Part shown: one piece after another, positions 34,515 through 43,943 of the stretch | Layout: the number at the start of each line of letters is the position of its first letter | Numbering within the stretch: position 1 is the stretch's first letter | NCBI RefSeq assembly: GCF_036965045.1 | Contig: NZ_JBALOV010000007.1 | Coordinates: 62,001-126,000 of the forward strand | Direction: 5' to 3' | Length of the DNA stretch: 64,000 nucleotides | From: Ferdinandcohnia sp036965045 | Lineage (GTDB): Bacteria; Bacillota; Bacilli; Bacillales; Bacillaceae_L | The notes under the pieces: model-generated | Told to the model about the DNA's origin: nothing | The model's input: only the letters and a program-made list of their open reading frames with translations | Databases searched by the model: none | Position numbers and translations under genes: made by a program

Positions 34515-36194
34515 ATGAGTTGGACAGGTATTGTTTTATTCGTACAGCTATTTTTTGGAGTGATTATCGGGCTTTATTTTTGGAATCTCCTTAAAAACCA
34601 GCGAACTCAAAAGGTATCAATCGATAAAGAATCTAGAAAAGAAATGGAACAGCTTCGGAAAATGAGATCCATTTCCTTAACAGAACCTCTAGCTGAGCGG
34701 GTACGACCAACTAGTTTTTCAGATATCGTTGGCCAAGAGGATGGCATTAAGTCATTAAAGGCCGCACTATGTGGACCAAATCCCCAGCATGTCATCATTT
34801 ATGGACCACCTGGAGTAGGAAAAACAGCAGCAGCACGACTAGTGATGGAGGAAGCAAAACGTAATGCAAAGTCTCCATTTAAACAATCGGCTGTTTTTGT
34901 AGAATTAGATGCAACAACTGCAAGATTTGATGAACGTGGAATTGCCGATCCTTTAATTGGTTCTGTTCATGATCCAATTTATCAAGGGGCAGGTGCGATG
35001 GGGCAAGCTGGTATTCCCCAGCCAAAACCCGGAGCTGTGACACATGCACATGGCGGAGTACTATTCATTGATGAAATTGGAGAGCTTCACCCGATTCAAA
35101 TGAATAAAATGCTTAAGGTGTTAGAGGATCGTAAGGTATTTCTTGAAAGTGCTTATTACAGTGAGGAAAATACGCAAATCCCCACACATATACACGACAT
35201 ATTTAAAAATGGCTTACCAGCTGACTTTCGGATGATTGGTGCAACAACGAGAACACCAAATGAACTGCCACCTGCGATTCGATCACGTTGCCTTGAGGTG
35301 TTTTTCCGTGAATTGGATCAGGATGAATTAGCAATTGTAACAAGAAAGGCGCTTGAAAAAGTAGGTATGCAGGCATCGGAGAAAGGAATCGCGACACTTG
35401 CATCCTATGCACGCAATGGACGCGAGGTCGTCAACATGGTTCAAATCGCCGCAGGTATCGCGATTTCAGAGGATCGTGATTTTATTAAAGATGAAGATAT
35501 TGAATGGGTGCTTCATTCCAGCCAGTTAACACCACGTTATGATAAAAAGATTTATCCAAGTGCAAGGGTGGGTCTTGTCAATGGATTGGCGGTATATGGT
35601 CCGAATACCGGGGCGCTGTTAGAAATTGAGGTAACAGTCATTCCTGCTAAAGATAAAGGAACGATTAATATAACAGGTATCGTGGAAGAAGAAAGTATTG
35701 GTGACCGCGGGAAATCTATTCGAAGAAAAAGTATGGCGAAAGGCTCGATTGAGAATGTCATTACGGTACTTCGTTCAATGGGAGTGCCAGCACATGATTA
35801 TGATATTCATGTTAATTTCCCTGGCGGAATACCAATCGATGGACCATCTGCGGGAATTGCAATGGCTACAGGGATTTATTCGGCGATTCACAAGTTTCCA
35901 GTAGATCATAAGGTAGCCATGACAGGTGAAATCAGTATCCATGGAAATGTAAAACCTATTGGTGGAGTTGTGCCGAAAATAAAGGCAGCTAAACAAGCAG
36001 GAGCAAAAAAGGTAATTATTCCACAAGAGAATATGCAATCGATCTTAATGGAAATTGATGGGATTGAAATTATTCCGGTTACAAATCTTGAAGAGGTTTT
36101 TGAAATTGCAATCGAAACACCAGAACGCGGGAAGCAAGCCAAGCAAGCTATTATTCCAGCTTCTACAACATATTCAAAAACAGAGTCTGTCTAA
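34515..36194 (+). CDS. lonB: ATP-dependent protease LonB
   Basis: 559 residues. An N-terminal membrane-spanning segment (residues 4-24) precedes an AAA+ domain with Walker A YGPPGVGKTAAARL and Walker B GGVLFIDEIGEL, and a C-terminal Lon Ser-Lys protease domain with GPSAGIAMATGIYS and KIKAAKQAGAKK. It lacks the Lon N-terminal substrate domain. In B. subtilis, LonB is a forespore membrane protease. The gene stands directly before lonA, the standard order. Confidence 0.95.
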   Translation: MSWTGIVLFVQLFFGVIIGLYFWNLLKNQRTQKVSIDKESRKEMEQLRKMRSISLTEPLAERVRPTSFSDIVGQEDGIKSLKAALCGPNPQHVIIYGPPGVGKTAAARLVMEEAKRNAKSPFKQSAVFVELDATTARFDERGIADPLIGSVHDPIYQGAGAMGQAGIPQPKPGAVTHAHGGVLFIDEIGELHPIQMNKMLKVLEDRKVFLESAYYSEENTQIPTHIHDIFKNGLPADFRMIGATTRTPNELPPAIRSRCLEVFFRELDQDELAIVTRKALEKVGMQASEKGIATLASYARNGREVVNMVQIAAGIAISEDRDFIKDEDIEWVLHSSQLTPRYDKKIYPSARVGLVNGLAVYGPNTGALLEIEVTVIPAKDKGTINITGIVEEESIGDRGKSIRRKSMAKGSIENVITVLRSMGVPAHDYDIHVNFPGGIPIDGPSAGIAMATGIYSAIHKFPVDHKVAMTGEISIHGNVKPIGGVVPKIKAAKQAGAKKVIIPQENMQSILMEIDGIEIIPVTNLEEVFEIAIETPERGKQAKQAIIPASTTYSKTESV

Positions 36195-36215
36195 AACCAA
36201 TACAGTTTAAAATAG

Positions 36216-36257
36216 AAAGACTTCGACATACTAAAAAGGAGCGTCGGAGTCTTTTTT
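36216..36257 (+). terminator. lonB terminator
   Basis: AAGACTTCGAC and GTCGGAGTCTT arms with a T-run. Confidence 0.85.
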
Positions 36258-36358
36258 GTTTCGTTTTTTCAAAAAGAAAAATCCCTAAAATAGACACTAG
36301 CTTTCAAATAAGATAAAATTTACATTTAAGAACTATATTCAATTTTGAGGTGTTAGCA

Positions 36359-38683
36359 ATGACAAGAAAAAAAGAAATCATTGTTCCTCTTTTACCACTT
36401 CGAGGATTGCTCGTCTATCCGACCATGGTTTTGCACCTAGATGTGGGCCGTGACAAATCGGTGCAAGCATTGGAAAAAGCAATGGTAGAAGACCATATCA
36501 TTTTTTTAACAACCCAAAAAGATGTGGCAATTGACGATCCTACACAGGATGATATTTATAACATAGGAACATTAACACAAGTAAAACAAATGCTTAAGTT
36601 ACCAAACGGAACGATACGTGTATTAGTTGAGGGACTTTACCGTGCGGAAATAAAAGAAGTCTATGACAACGACAGCCATTATTCAGTAAAAGTCAAAACA
36701 TTTGAAGAAGACGAGACAAAAGATGTTGAAGCAGAAGCACTCATGCGTATGATGCTTGAGTATTTCGAACAATACATAAAGCTTTCAAAGAAAATATCAA
36801 CCGAAACATACACTTCTGTAACAGATATTGAAGAGCCAGGAAGAATGGCAGATATCATTGCCTCTCATATTCCTCTTAAACTTCAAGAAAAGCAGGACAT
36901 TCTTGAAACGATTGATGTTCGTGAGAGAATGAATAAAGTAATTACAATCATTAATAATGAAAAGGAAGTCTTAAGTCTCGAGAAGAAAATTGGTCAACGT
37001 GTAAAGCGTTCGATGGAAAGAACCCAAAAAGAATACTATCTTCGTGAGCAAATGAAGGCCATTCAAAAGGAATTGGGAGATAAAGAAGGCAAGACGGGTG
37101 AAGTGACCTCTCTCAAGGAAAAAATTGAAGCAGCAGGAATGCCTGAGCATGTTAAGGAAGTTGCATTAAAGGAACTTGATCGATACGAAAAAATTCCGCA
37201 AACTTCTGCTGAAAGTGCAGTAATTCGTAATTATATTGAATGGCTGTTAGCATTGCCATGGACAAAAGCAACGGAAGATCGTCTAGATATTCATCGTGCG
37301 GAAGAAATCCTTGAAAAAGACCATTTTGGACTTGAGAAGGTGAAAGAAAGGGTCCTTGAATACTTAGCGGTCCAACAGTTAACTAATTCCTTAAAGGGTC
37401 CTATTCTATGTTTAGCTGGTCCTCCCGGAGTCGGTAAAACCTCTTTGGCTAAATCTGTGGCCAAATCACTTGGACGAAATTTCGTACGAATTTCGCTTGG
37501 AGGAGTTCGGGACGAATCTGAAATTAGAGGACATCGTAGAACATATGTCGGAGCAATGCCTGGTCGTATCATCCAAGGGATGAAAAAAGCAGGAACTATA
37601 AATCCAGTCTTCTTATTAGATGAAATTGATAAAATGTCGAGTGATTTTAGAGGAGATCCTTCAGCTGCAATGCTTGAAGTATTAGACCCTGAACAAAACT
37701 TCAACTTCAGTGACCATTTTATTGAAGAGCCTTATGATTTATCAAAGGTTATGTTTATTGCAACGGCGAATAATTTGGCTACAATCCCTGGACCGCTTCG
37801 TGACCGCATGGAAATTATCACGATTGCTGGTTATACCGAGCTTGAAAAGGTTCATATTGCAAAAGATCACTTATTGCCAAAGCAGCTTAAAGAGCATGGT
37901 TTAACGAAAGGTAAATTGCAAATACGTGAGGATGCCCTATTGAACATCATTCGTTATTACACGAGGGAAGCGGGGGTTCGCGGACTGGAGCGACAAATTG
38001 CGAAAGTCTGTCGTAAGGTTGCAAAAATTATTGTATCTGGTGAAAAGAAGCGCGTTATCATAACCGATAAAAATGTTGTAGAATTTTTAGGCAAACAGGT
38101 ATTCCGCTATGGTCAAGCGGAACTCGAGGATCAAGTGGGTGTCGCTACTGGGCTTGCTTATACTGTGTTCGGTGGGGATACACTATCTATTGAGGTTTCC
38201 TTAGCACCAGGTAAAGGAAAGCTTGTTCTTACAGGTAAGCTTGGGGATGTGATGAAGGAATCTGCGCAAGCAGCATTTAGTTACATTCGTTCTAAAGCTG
38301 AAGAGTTGAAAATAGATGCGAATTTTAATGAGAAGAATGATATCCATATTCACGTTCCGGAAGGTGCTGTACCAAAGGATGGTCCTTCTGCAGGGATTAC
38401 AATTGCAACGGCTCTAATATCTGCTTTAACCGGAAGAGCTGTTCGCAAGGAAGTAGGGATGACTGGTGAGATTACGTTAAGAGGACGTGTTCTGCCTATT
38501 GGTGGTTTGAAGGAAAAATCACTAAGTGCCCATCGTGCAGGATTAACAAAGATCCTATTCCCTAAGGAAAACGAAAAGGATCTTGAGGATATCCCCGAAA
38601 GTGTAAGAGAAGATGTTGAATTTGTTCCGGTTTCACATCTGGATGAAGTCCTAAAACATGCGTTAGTCGAGGAGAAAAAATGA
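36359..38683 (+). CDS. lonA: ATP-dependent protease La (LonA)
   Basis: 774 residues: N-terminal substrate-binding LAN domain (VPLLPLRGLLVYPTMVLHL, in part), AAA+ module with CLAGPPGVGKTSLAKS and PVFLLDEIDKM, and a protease domain with the Ser-Lys dyad in KDGPSAGITIA and GGLKEKSLSAH. Cytosolic quality-control protease. ATG 36359 is chosen over GTG 36350 because TTGAGGTG sits at the right distance. It overlaps ysxC by 4 nt. Confidence 0.97.
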   Translation: MTRKKEIIVPLLPLRGLLVYPTMVLHLDVGRDKSVQALEKAMVEDHIIFLTTQKDVAIDDPTQDDIYNIGTLTQVKQMLKLPNGTIRVLVEGLYRAEIKEVYDNDSHYSVKVKTFEEDETKDVEAEALMRMMLEYFEQYIKLSKKISTETYTSVTDIEEPGRMADIIASHIPLKLQEKQDILETIDVRERMNKVITIINNEKEVLSLEKKIGQRVKRSMERTQKEYYLREQMKAIQKELGDKEGKTGEVTSLKEKIEAAGMPEHVKEVALKELDRYEKIPQTSAESAVIRNYIEWLLALPWTKATEDRLDIHRAEEILEKDHFGLEKVKERVLEYLAVQQLTNSLKGPILCLAGPPGVGKTSLAKSVAKSLGRNFVRISLGGVRDESEIRGHRRTYVGAMPGRIIQGMKKAGTINPVFLLDEIDKMSSDFRGDPSAAMLEVLDPEQNFNFSDHFIEEPYDLSKVMFIATANNLATIPGPLRDRMEIITIAGYTELEKVHIAKDHLLPKQLKEHGLTKGKLQIREDALLNIIRYYTREAGVRGLERQIAKVCRKVAKIIVSGEKKRVIITDKNVVEFLGKQVFRYGQAELEDQVGVATGLAYTVFGGDTLSIEVSLAPGKGKLVLTGKLGDVMKESAQAAFSYIRSKAEELKIDANFNEKNDIHIHVPEGAVPKDGPSAGITIATALISALTGRAVRKEVGMTGEITLRGRVLPIGGLKEKSLSAHRAGLTKILFPKENEKDLEDIPESVREDVEFVPVSHLDEVLKHALVEEKK

Positions 38684-39276
38684 AAGTAACAAGTGCAAAT
38701 ATCGTTATCAGTGCTGTTAGACCGGATCAGTATCCTGAAGGGGATTTACCTGAATTTGCACTGGCAGGACGTTCGAATGTAGGAAAATCATCGTTTATTA
38801 ATAAAATGATTAATCGTAAAGCATTGGCTAGGACATCATCAAAGCCTGGTAAAACGCAAACATTAAATTTTTTCATCATAAATGAGTTATTGTATTTTGT
38901 CGATGTTCCCGGCTATGGGTATGCGAAGGTATCTAAAAAAGAAAGAGAAGCATGGGGGAAAATGATTGAGACGTATTTAACAAAGCGAGAACAGCTTAAA
39001 GCAGTCGTTCTCATTGTTGATTTACGACATCCCCCAACTAATGATGATGTGCTTATGTATGATTTTGCAAAGCACTATGAAATACCAGTTGTTGTGATTG
39101 CAACAAAGGCTGATAAGATTCCAAAAGGAAAATGGGATAAACATTTAAAGGTAGTTCGAGAAACATTGGAACTTGAGCCAGGTGATCACCTCATCAAGTT
39201 TTCGTCAGAAACGGGTTTAGGGAAGGACGAAGCCTGGTCAGTCTTACAATCGTATATGAACGGAGAAAACAGCTAA
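38680..39276 (+). CDS. ysxC: Ribosome-biogenesis GTPase YsxC/EngB
   Basis: 198 residues with the GTPase motifs G1 GRSNVGKSSF, G3 DVPGYGYAKV and G4 ATKADKIPKG. YsxC is essential in B. subtilis and acts in 50S subunit assembly. The ATG overlaps the lonA stop (ATGA), so translation is coupled, as in relatives. A terminator overlaps its stop codon. Confidence 0.97.
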   Translation: MKVTSANIVISAVRPDQYPEGDLPEFALAGRSNVGKSSFINKMINRKALARTSSKPGKTQTLNFFIINELLYFVDVPGYGYAKVSKKEREAWGKMIETYLTKREQLKAVVLIVDLRHPPTNDDVLMYDFAKHYEIPVVVIATKADKIPKGKWDKHLKVVRETLELEPGDHLIKFSSETGLGKDEAWSVLQSYMNGENS

Positions 39277-39300
39277 AGCATCTGCTTTGGCTGTTTTTTT
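39267..39300 (+). terminator. lonA-ysxC terminator
   Basis: AACAGC/GCTGTT outer and AAAGCA/TGCTTT inner stems, then eight T; it starts before the ysxC stop. Confidence 0.88.
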
Positions 39301-39412
39301 TGAGGAATTTTAGGAAATTATGAAAAATTAGAGTGTTTCAAGGGTGATTTTACCGATTTGGTTATATACGAAGGGTTGGACTAATAAAGATATAAGGAAT
39401 GATAGGTATTCT

Positions 39413-39442
39413 CTACTAAAAATTCGTCATGATTTTTAGTAG
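39413..39442. promoter_or_regulatory. 11-bp perfect inverted repeat before the ABC importer
   Basis: CTACTAAAAAT and ATTTTTAGTAG with an 8-nt spacer, ending 22 nt before the start codon. It could be an operator or an RNA hairpin masking the ribosome site region. Confidence 0.5.
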
Positions 39443-39464
39443 GAATCAATAAGGGGGAAGAAGT

Positions 39465-40247
39465 GTGAAGCAGAGATTTATTCCTTTTTTCGTTTTGCTT
39501 ATGGTTATTGCTATCTTGGGCGCTTGTGGCAGTGAGAAATCATCTTCAAATGGGATGTCATTGGTGGAGGACGGAAAATTTACATTTGCTTCATCAGGTG
39601 AGTATAATCCATTTAGTGTAACAGATGGTAATGGGGTTATGACTGGCTTCGATATTGATGTGGCAGAAGCAATTGCTAAGGAGCTTGGTTTAGAACCAGA
39701 GCAAAAGAGATTTAAGTTTAACAGTATTGTTGAGGGTGTAAAGACTGGTCGGTTTGATGCTGCAGTTGCGAGCCATACGATAACGGAAGAACGAGCAGAG
39801 CATGTCAACTTTTCTACACCTTATTATTATTCGGGACCGCAAATTTTTGTTAGACCGGATAGTGATATTCAGAGCCTAGAAGATCTGAAGGATTTGGAAA
39901 TTGCCGTTTCTAAGGGCTCTACCTATGCAAAAATTGCTGAAGAAGTAACTGGGAATGTGGTTCAATATGACAGTGATGTAACGGCTTTAGAAGCATTGGC
40001 AATTGTAAAACACGATGCGGTTATTACAGATTTCTTAACTGGAAAAGAAGCGATGGGCAATGGTGTAGAAATTGTAGGTAAAGACATTCTCGGTTTGAGT
40101 GAGCAAGCCATTGCAGTCGCAAAGGATAATGATGAATTATTGAAAAAGGTAAATGAAGCCCTAAAAAAACTTAGAGAAGATGGGACCTTGAAGGAAATAA
40201 GTGAAAAATACTTCAAAGAAGACATAACGACTAATCCAGAAGAATAA
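39465..40247 (+). CDS. Polar amino acid ABC transporter substrate-binding lipoprotein
   Basis: 260 residues from GTG 39465 after AAGGGGGAAG. Lipobox ILGACGSEK predicts a lipid anchor. The type-2 periplasmic-binding fold carries the amino-acid receptor signature GFDIDVAEAIAKELG, with AAVASHTITEERAEHVNFSTPYY (in part). It captures a polar amino acid outside the membrane and delivers it to the permease encoded next. The exact ligand (cystine, arginine, glutamine or histidine type) cannot be told. First gene of a three-gene importer inserted between ysxC and hemA. Confidence 0.9.
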   Translation: MKQRFIPFFVLLMVIAILGACGSEKSSSNGMSLVEDGKFTFASSGEYNPFSVTDGNGVMTGFDIDVAEAIAKELGLEPEQKRFKFNSIVEGVKTGRFDAAVASHTITEERAEHVNFSTPYYYSGPQIFVRPDSDIQSLEDLKDLEIAVSKGSTYAKIAEEVTGNVVQYDSDVTALEALAIVKHDAVITDFLTGKEAMGNGVEIVGKDILGLSEQAIAVAKDNDELLKKVNEALKKLREDGTLKEISEKYFKEDITTNPEE

Positions 40248-40256
40248 AACATCATT

Positions 40257-40293
40257 GAAACGAATGTGTTTTTCTACGCATTCGTTTCTTTTT
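40257..40293 (+). terminator. Intercistronic hairpin after the binding-protein gene
   Basis: GAAACGAATGTG pairs with CGCATTCGTTTC (one G-U), then CTTTTTCT. Such attenuating hairpins commonly let the binding protein be made in excess over the membrane subunits. Confidence 0.75.
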
Positions 40294-40306
40294 CTAAAGG
40301 AGTTGA

Positions 40307-40975
40307 GTGAAATTGCCTGAATTAAGTCATATCATCGAGCAGTTGATTGAATCCTACCCCGTGTTTTTAAAGGGGATGCTTCTTACACTACAAGTAACGA
40401 TTGTTGCGATTTTAATCGCAGTTTTTATCGGGCTGTTTTTTGCATTCTTAAAAATATCCGGGAAAACCATCTTAGTTAAACTAGCTGATTTGTATATTTA
40501 TCTAGTAAGAGGGACACCACTAGTTGTTCAAATTTTTGTCTTTTATTTTGGCTTATCTGCTTTAGATATATCCATGTTTTGGTCTGTAACGTTAGGGTTG
40601 GCCTTTCATAATGGTGCATATATTGCTGAAATTTTTCGAGGCGCGATACAATCAATTGATAGTGGTCAAATGGAGGCAGGGCAGTCTTTGGGAATGAGCA
40701 GAATCTTAACGATGAGAAGAATCATCCTTCCTCAAGCATTTCGGAGAGCATTACCCCCACTTGGAAATCAATTTATCATCGGATTGAAGGACTCATCACT
40801 AGCAGCCTTTATTGGCTTAAATGAACTTTTCAATGTTTCGACAACTCTAGGCTCTAATAACTTTGATTACATGACCTATTTGCTAATTGTCGCGATCTAT
40901 TATTTAATCCTTGTTCTGCTCTTTACTATTTTAGTTGGAATGCTTGAGAAAAAGCTGGCAGCTAGCGACAAATAA
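40307..40975 (+). CDS. Polar amino acid ABC transporter permease
   Basis: 222 residues with five hydrophobic segments. The HisM/GlnP-type permease signature is GAIQSIDSGQMEAGQSLGMS with QAFRRALPPLGNQFI, the EAA loop that contacts the ATPase, and the N-terminal LYIYLVRGTPLVVQ. The start is GTG 40307 or TTG 40313; AAAGGAG is 4 or 10 nt away respectively. One permease gene implies a homodimer in the membrane. Confidence 0.92.
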   Translation: MKLPELSHIIEQLIESYPVFLKGMLLTLQVTIVAILIAVFIGLFFAFLKISGKTILVKLADLYIYLVRGTPLVVQIFVFYFGLSALDISMFWSVTLGLAFHNGAYIAEIFRGAIQSIDSGQMEAGQSLGMSRILTMRRIILPQAFRRALPPLGNQFIIGLKDSSLAAFIGLNELFNVSTTLGSNNFDYMTYLLIVAIYYLILVLLFTILVGMLEKKLAASDK

Positions 40976-40990
40976 GGACGGTGAAAAAAG

Positions 40991-41728
40991 ATGGGAAAGA
41001 AGGAAATGATAAAGGTTGTAGATCTAAATAAATCATTTGGTGACTTACATGTGCTAAAAGATATAAACATGGTTGTGAAAGAAAGTGAAGTAGTTTGTTT
41101 AATTGGAGCTAGTGGTTCTGGTAAAAGTACATTGCTTCGTTGTTTGAACTTTTTAGAAATAAAGGAAAGTGGAGAAATTAGGATTAGGGACGAAAAAATT
41201 GAGCCTAAAAGCCATAATCTAACTGAAATTCGCCAAAAAGTTGGAATGGTCTTTCAGCATTTTAATCTATTTCCTCATATGACAGTCCTTGATAATGTTA
41301 TAGAAGCCCCCACACAGGTTAAGAAGATTTCAAAACAAGAGGCAATTGAGCAGGCGAAGGAGCTTCTTGGAAAGGTAGGATTGGCTGATAAGGTGAATGT
41401 GTATCCTTCTAAATTATCAGGTGGGCAAAAGCAACGTGTTGCAATCGCAAGGGCATTGGCGATGAAACCTGAAATCATGTTATTCGATGAACCTACATCA
41501 GCGCTTGACCCAGAGTTGGTTGGCGAGGTACTCAATACGATGAAGCAATTAGCGAATGAAGGAATGACGATGGTTGTTGTCACCCATGAAATGGGGTTTG
41601 CAAAAGAAGTTGCAGACCGTGTCATATACATGCATGATGGAAAAATAGTCGAGGAGGGAAGTCCAAAGGACATTTTTGAGAATCCAAAAGAACAACGAAC
41701 AAAAGATTTTCTGAACTCCATTTTATAA
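40991..41728 (+). CDS. Polar amino acid ABC transporter ATPase
   Basis: 245 residues. Walker A GASGSGKST, Q-loop FQHFNLFPHM, signature LSGGQKQRVAIARAL, Walker B IMLFDEPTSALD and the H-loop VVTHEMGFA are all intact. It matches the GlnQ/ArtR class of amino-acid importer ATPases. It starts 15 nt after the permease stop and ends the operon at a strong terminator. Confidence 0.94.
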   Translation: MGKKEMIKVVDLNKSFGDLHVLKDINMVVKESEVVCLIGASGSGKSTLLRCLNFLEIKESGEIRIRDEKIEPKSHNLTEIRQKVGMVFQHFNLFPHMTVLDNVIEAPTQVKKISKQEAIEQAKELLGKVGLADKVNVYPSKLSGGQKQRVAIARALAMKPEIMLFDEPTSALDPELVGEVLNTMKQLANEGMTMVVVTHEMGFAKEVADRVIYMHDGKIVEEGSPKDIFENPKEQRTKDFLNSIL

Positions 41729-41735
41729 GGAGTAA

Positions 41736-41774
41736 CAGGTATCTCAAAGAGCTTCCTTTGGGATACCTTTTTTT
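41736..41774 (+). terminator. Importer operon terminator
   Basis: AGGTATC/GATACCT and CAAAG/CTTTG nested stems followed by TTTTTTT. Confidence 0.9.
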
Positions 41775-41830
41775 ATGAAAAATACCCGCGAAGATATTCA
41801 ATTCGTGGGTATGATCGCTTTTGGTATAAT

Positions 41831-42316
41831 TTACTTTTTCTTAATGAATAATAAATAAAAGCCGATTCCAACAAGGAGAAGGGGCCAGTAGTCCAAAATG
41901 AAAGATAACCCACCTTCTAAGAATCCTAACCAGCTAATAAATCGACTGTAATTGAGGAACAAGAGCGAAATAAGTAAGAGAACGACACTGTGGAAAAGTC
42001 CATTTTTAGTCTTAAAATATGTAAACAGCATTCCAAGGCCAACTATGAACAATAACATACCTGGCTGTTTGGGCCAAAAGGTAAGTTGATTGATACTATG
42101 AAAATGGAATCCAAAGCCTACTAAGATAAAACCAGGTAAGATGTTACTTGGCTGTTTTTCAACATATCCTTGTACAAGAAAAGCAATCCCGACAATGATC
42201 ATGAGTGTTTGCCATGAATAGAAGTTAGTAAATACTGGTATGCCCAATTGTTGGAGCAAAAGATAGCAACCAATCCCAACAAGGATGATACCAGAAAAGA
42301 GATTATTTTTTTTCAT
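41831..42316 (-). CDS. Multi-pass membrane protein with LiaF/DUF5668-like segments
   Basis: 161 residues from the ATG at 42316; GGGGGA precedes it, and the in-frame ATG four codons upstream has no site and overlaps that motif. Five or six hydrophobic stretches pair glycine-rich turns (GIILVGIGCYLLLQQLG, LPGFILVGFGFHFH, LLFIVGLGMLF, LLLVGIGFYLLFIKKK), the pattern of the LiaI/LiaF-type transmembrane region. There is no soluble LiaF domain. Function unknown. Divergent from hemA. Confidence 0.75.
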   Translation of the reverse strand: MKKNNLFSGIILVGIGCYLLLQQLGIPVFTNFYSWQTLMIIVGIAFLVQGYVEKQPSNILPGFILVGFGFHFHSINQLTFWPKQPGMLLFIVGLGMLFTYFKTKNGLFHSVVLLLISLLFLNYSRFISWLGFLEGGLSFILDYWPLLLVGIGFYLLFIKKK

Positions 42317-42509
42317 ATAGTCCCCCATGCTAGTTACTTGATTTGATCATGCTTTTTTGTTAATGTAACGATTGAAGTCAAAATGTCTTATATATAAGTA
42401 TAAACGCAATTATAGCTTAATTTTATATGTTTATTTTATTATAAAATCATCTTAGCATAGGTTGTCAAAAACTGTTCACACATTTTTCGACAATCGTTCA
42501 CATCGGACA

Positions 42510-42518
42510 TGGTATAAT
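42510..42518 (+). promoter_or_regulatory. Extended -10 promoter before hemA
   Basis: TGG-TATAAT (TATAAT at 42513-42518) is an extended -10 with no good -35 at 17 bp. The upstream AT-rich tract has only poor likeness to a PerR box, so PerR control known in B. subtilis is not claimed here. Confidence 0.55.
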
Positions 42519-42574
42519 AGTAGTAGTTTTTTGGACGTAATCCATTTCATTATTAAAAGTTGGGGTGAGAGATT

Positions 42575-43927
42575 ATGCATACAATTATGGTCGGACTAAA
42601 CTATAGAACAGCCCCTGTCGAAATACGTGAAAAATTAACCTTTGATTCAGAAAGCATTGTACAAGCAATGAAAGAATTGAAAGGGAAAAAAAGTATTTTA
42701 GAAAACGTAATTGTTTCAACATGTAACCGGACAGAAATATATGCTGTTGTCGACCAACTGCATACAGGACGCTACTATATTAAAGATTTTCTATCACAGT
42801 GGTTTGGGATTGATAAAGAGGAGTTTACTCCTTATTTAAACATTTTTGAAAATGAAGGTGCCGTAAATCATCTGTTCCATGTTACATGTGGTTTAAATTC
42901 AATGGTGGTTGGGGAAACACAAATCCTTGGACAAGTACGTTCAAGCTTTTTATCTGCACAAGATCAAGGTACTTCAGGTACTGTTTTTAACCATCTATTT
43001 AAACAATCCATTACATTAGCAAAACGTGCACATTCTGAAACGGAAATTGGTTCAAACGCTGTTTCAGTGAGTTATGCTGCCGTCGAACTAGCGAAGAAGA
43101 TTTTTGGTGATCTTTCGAATAAAAATGTACTCATCTTTGGTGCTGGAAAGATGGGCGAACTGGCTGTTCAAAACCTACATGGTTCAGGTGTAGGGAAAGT
43201 AACAGTCATGAATCGTACCTATGAAAAAGCCCAAAGCCTTGCTGACAAGTTCCAAGGAGAAGCAAGAGCAATTGAGGAATTACAATGTGCCTTAGTTGAT
43301 GCTGATATCATGATTAGTTCAACTGGTGCAAAAGGCTATGTCATCACGAAAGAAATGATGCAAGACGTCGAACGGATGAGAAAGGGTCGTCCTTTATTTA
43401 TGGTGGATATTGCTGTACCAAGAGACTTGGACCCAGGACTTGCCGATTTAGAAAGCGTCTTTTTATATGATATTGATGATTTAGAAGGAATCGTGGAGGC
43501 AAATCTTCAGGAGCGTAAAATAGCTGCTGAAGAAATTGAACTCATGATTGAAAATGAAATTATTGAATTTAAAAATTGGTTGAATACTTTAGGTGTGGTT
43601 CCAGTTATTTCAGCACTACGAAATAAGGCTTTAGCCATTCAGGCTGAAACAATGGAAAGCATTGAGCGCAAAATGCCTAATCTTACTGAGCGCGAGAGAA
43701 AAGTATTGAACAAACATACGAAAAGTATTATTAATCAGCTATTGCGGGACCCTATTTTACAAGTAAAGGAACTTGCTGCGCAGCCAAATGCAGATGAATC
43801 TTTAGCATTATTTATGAAGATTTTTGATATCGAGGAAGCAGTTGTTTCTGAGTATGGGATGCAAAAGGAAAAAAGTAATATGAATGTCGTAGCAGCCAAT
43901 AGACAGCAGCCTTCTCTACAGTCATAA
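42575..43927 (+). CDS. hemA: Glutamyl-tRNA reductase
   Basis: 450 residues. The catalytic cysteine lies in VSTCNRTEIYAV near residue 50; GLNSMVVGETQILGQV and the NADPH-binding VLIFGAGKMGELAV follow; a C-terminal dimerisation helix ends the protein. It reduces glutamyl-tRNA to glutamate-1-semialdehyde, the first committed step to heme by the C5 route. GGGGTGAGAG precedes the ATG. It heads hemAXCDBL. Confidence 0.96.
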   Translation: MHTIMVGLNYRTAPVEIREKLTFDSESIVQAMKELKGKKSILENVIVSTCNRTEIYAVVDQLHTGRYYIKDFLSQWFGIDKEEFTPYLNIFENEGAVNHLFHVTCGLNSMVVGETQILGQVRSSFLSAQDQGTSGTVFNHLFKQSITLAKRAHSETEIGSNAVSVSYAAVELAKKIFGDLSNKNVLIFGAGKMGELAVQNLHGSGVGKVTVMNRTYEKAQSLADKFQGEARAIEELQCALVDADIMISSTGAKGYVITKEMMQDVERMRKGRPLFMVDIAVPRDLDPGLADLESVFLYDIDDLEGIVEANLQERKIAAEEIELMIENEIIEFKNWLNTLGVVPVISALRNKALAIQAETMESIERKMPNLTERERKVLNKHTKSIINQLLRDPILQVKELAAQPNADESLALFMKIFDIEEAVVSEYGMQKEKSNMNVVAANRQQPSLQS

Positions 43928-43943
43928 TGAGGAGAAAATCGAT

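Noticed and set aside
42420..42470. PerR box upstream of hemA
   Set aside because: The AT-rich sequence near 42433 matches the PerR consensus too poorly to claim, despite PerR control of hemA in B. subtilis.
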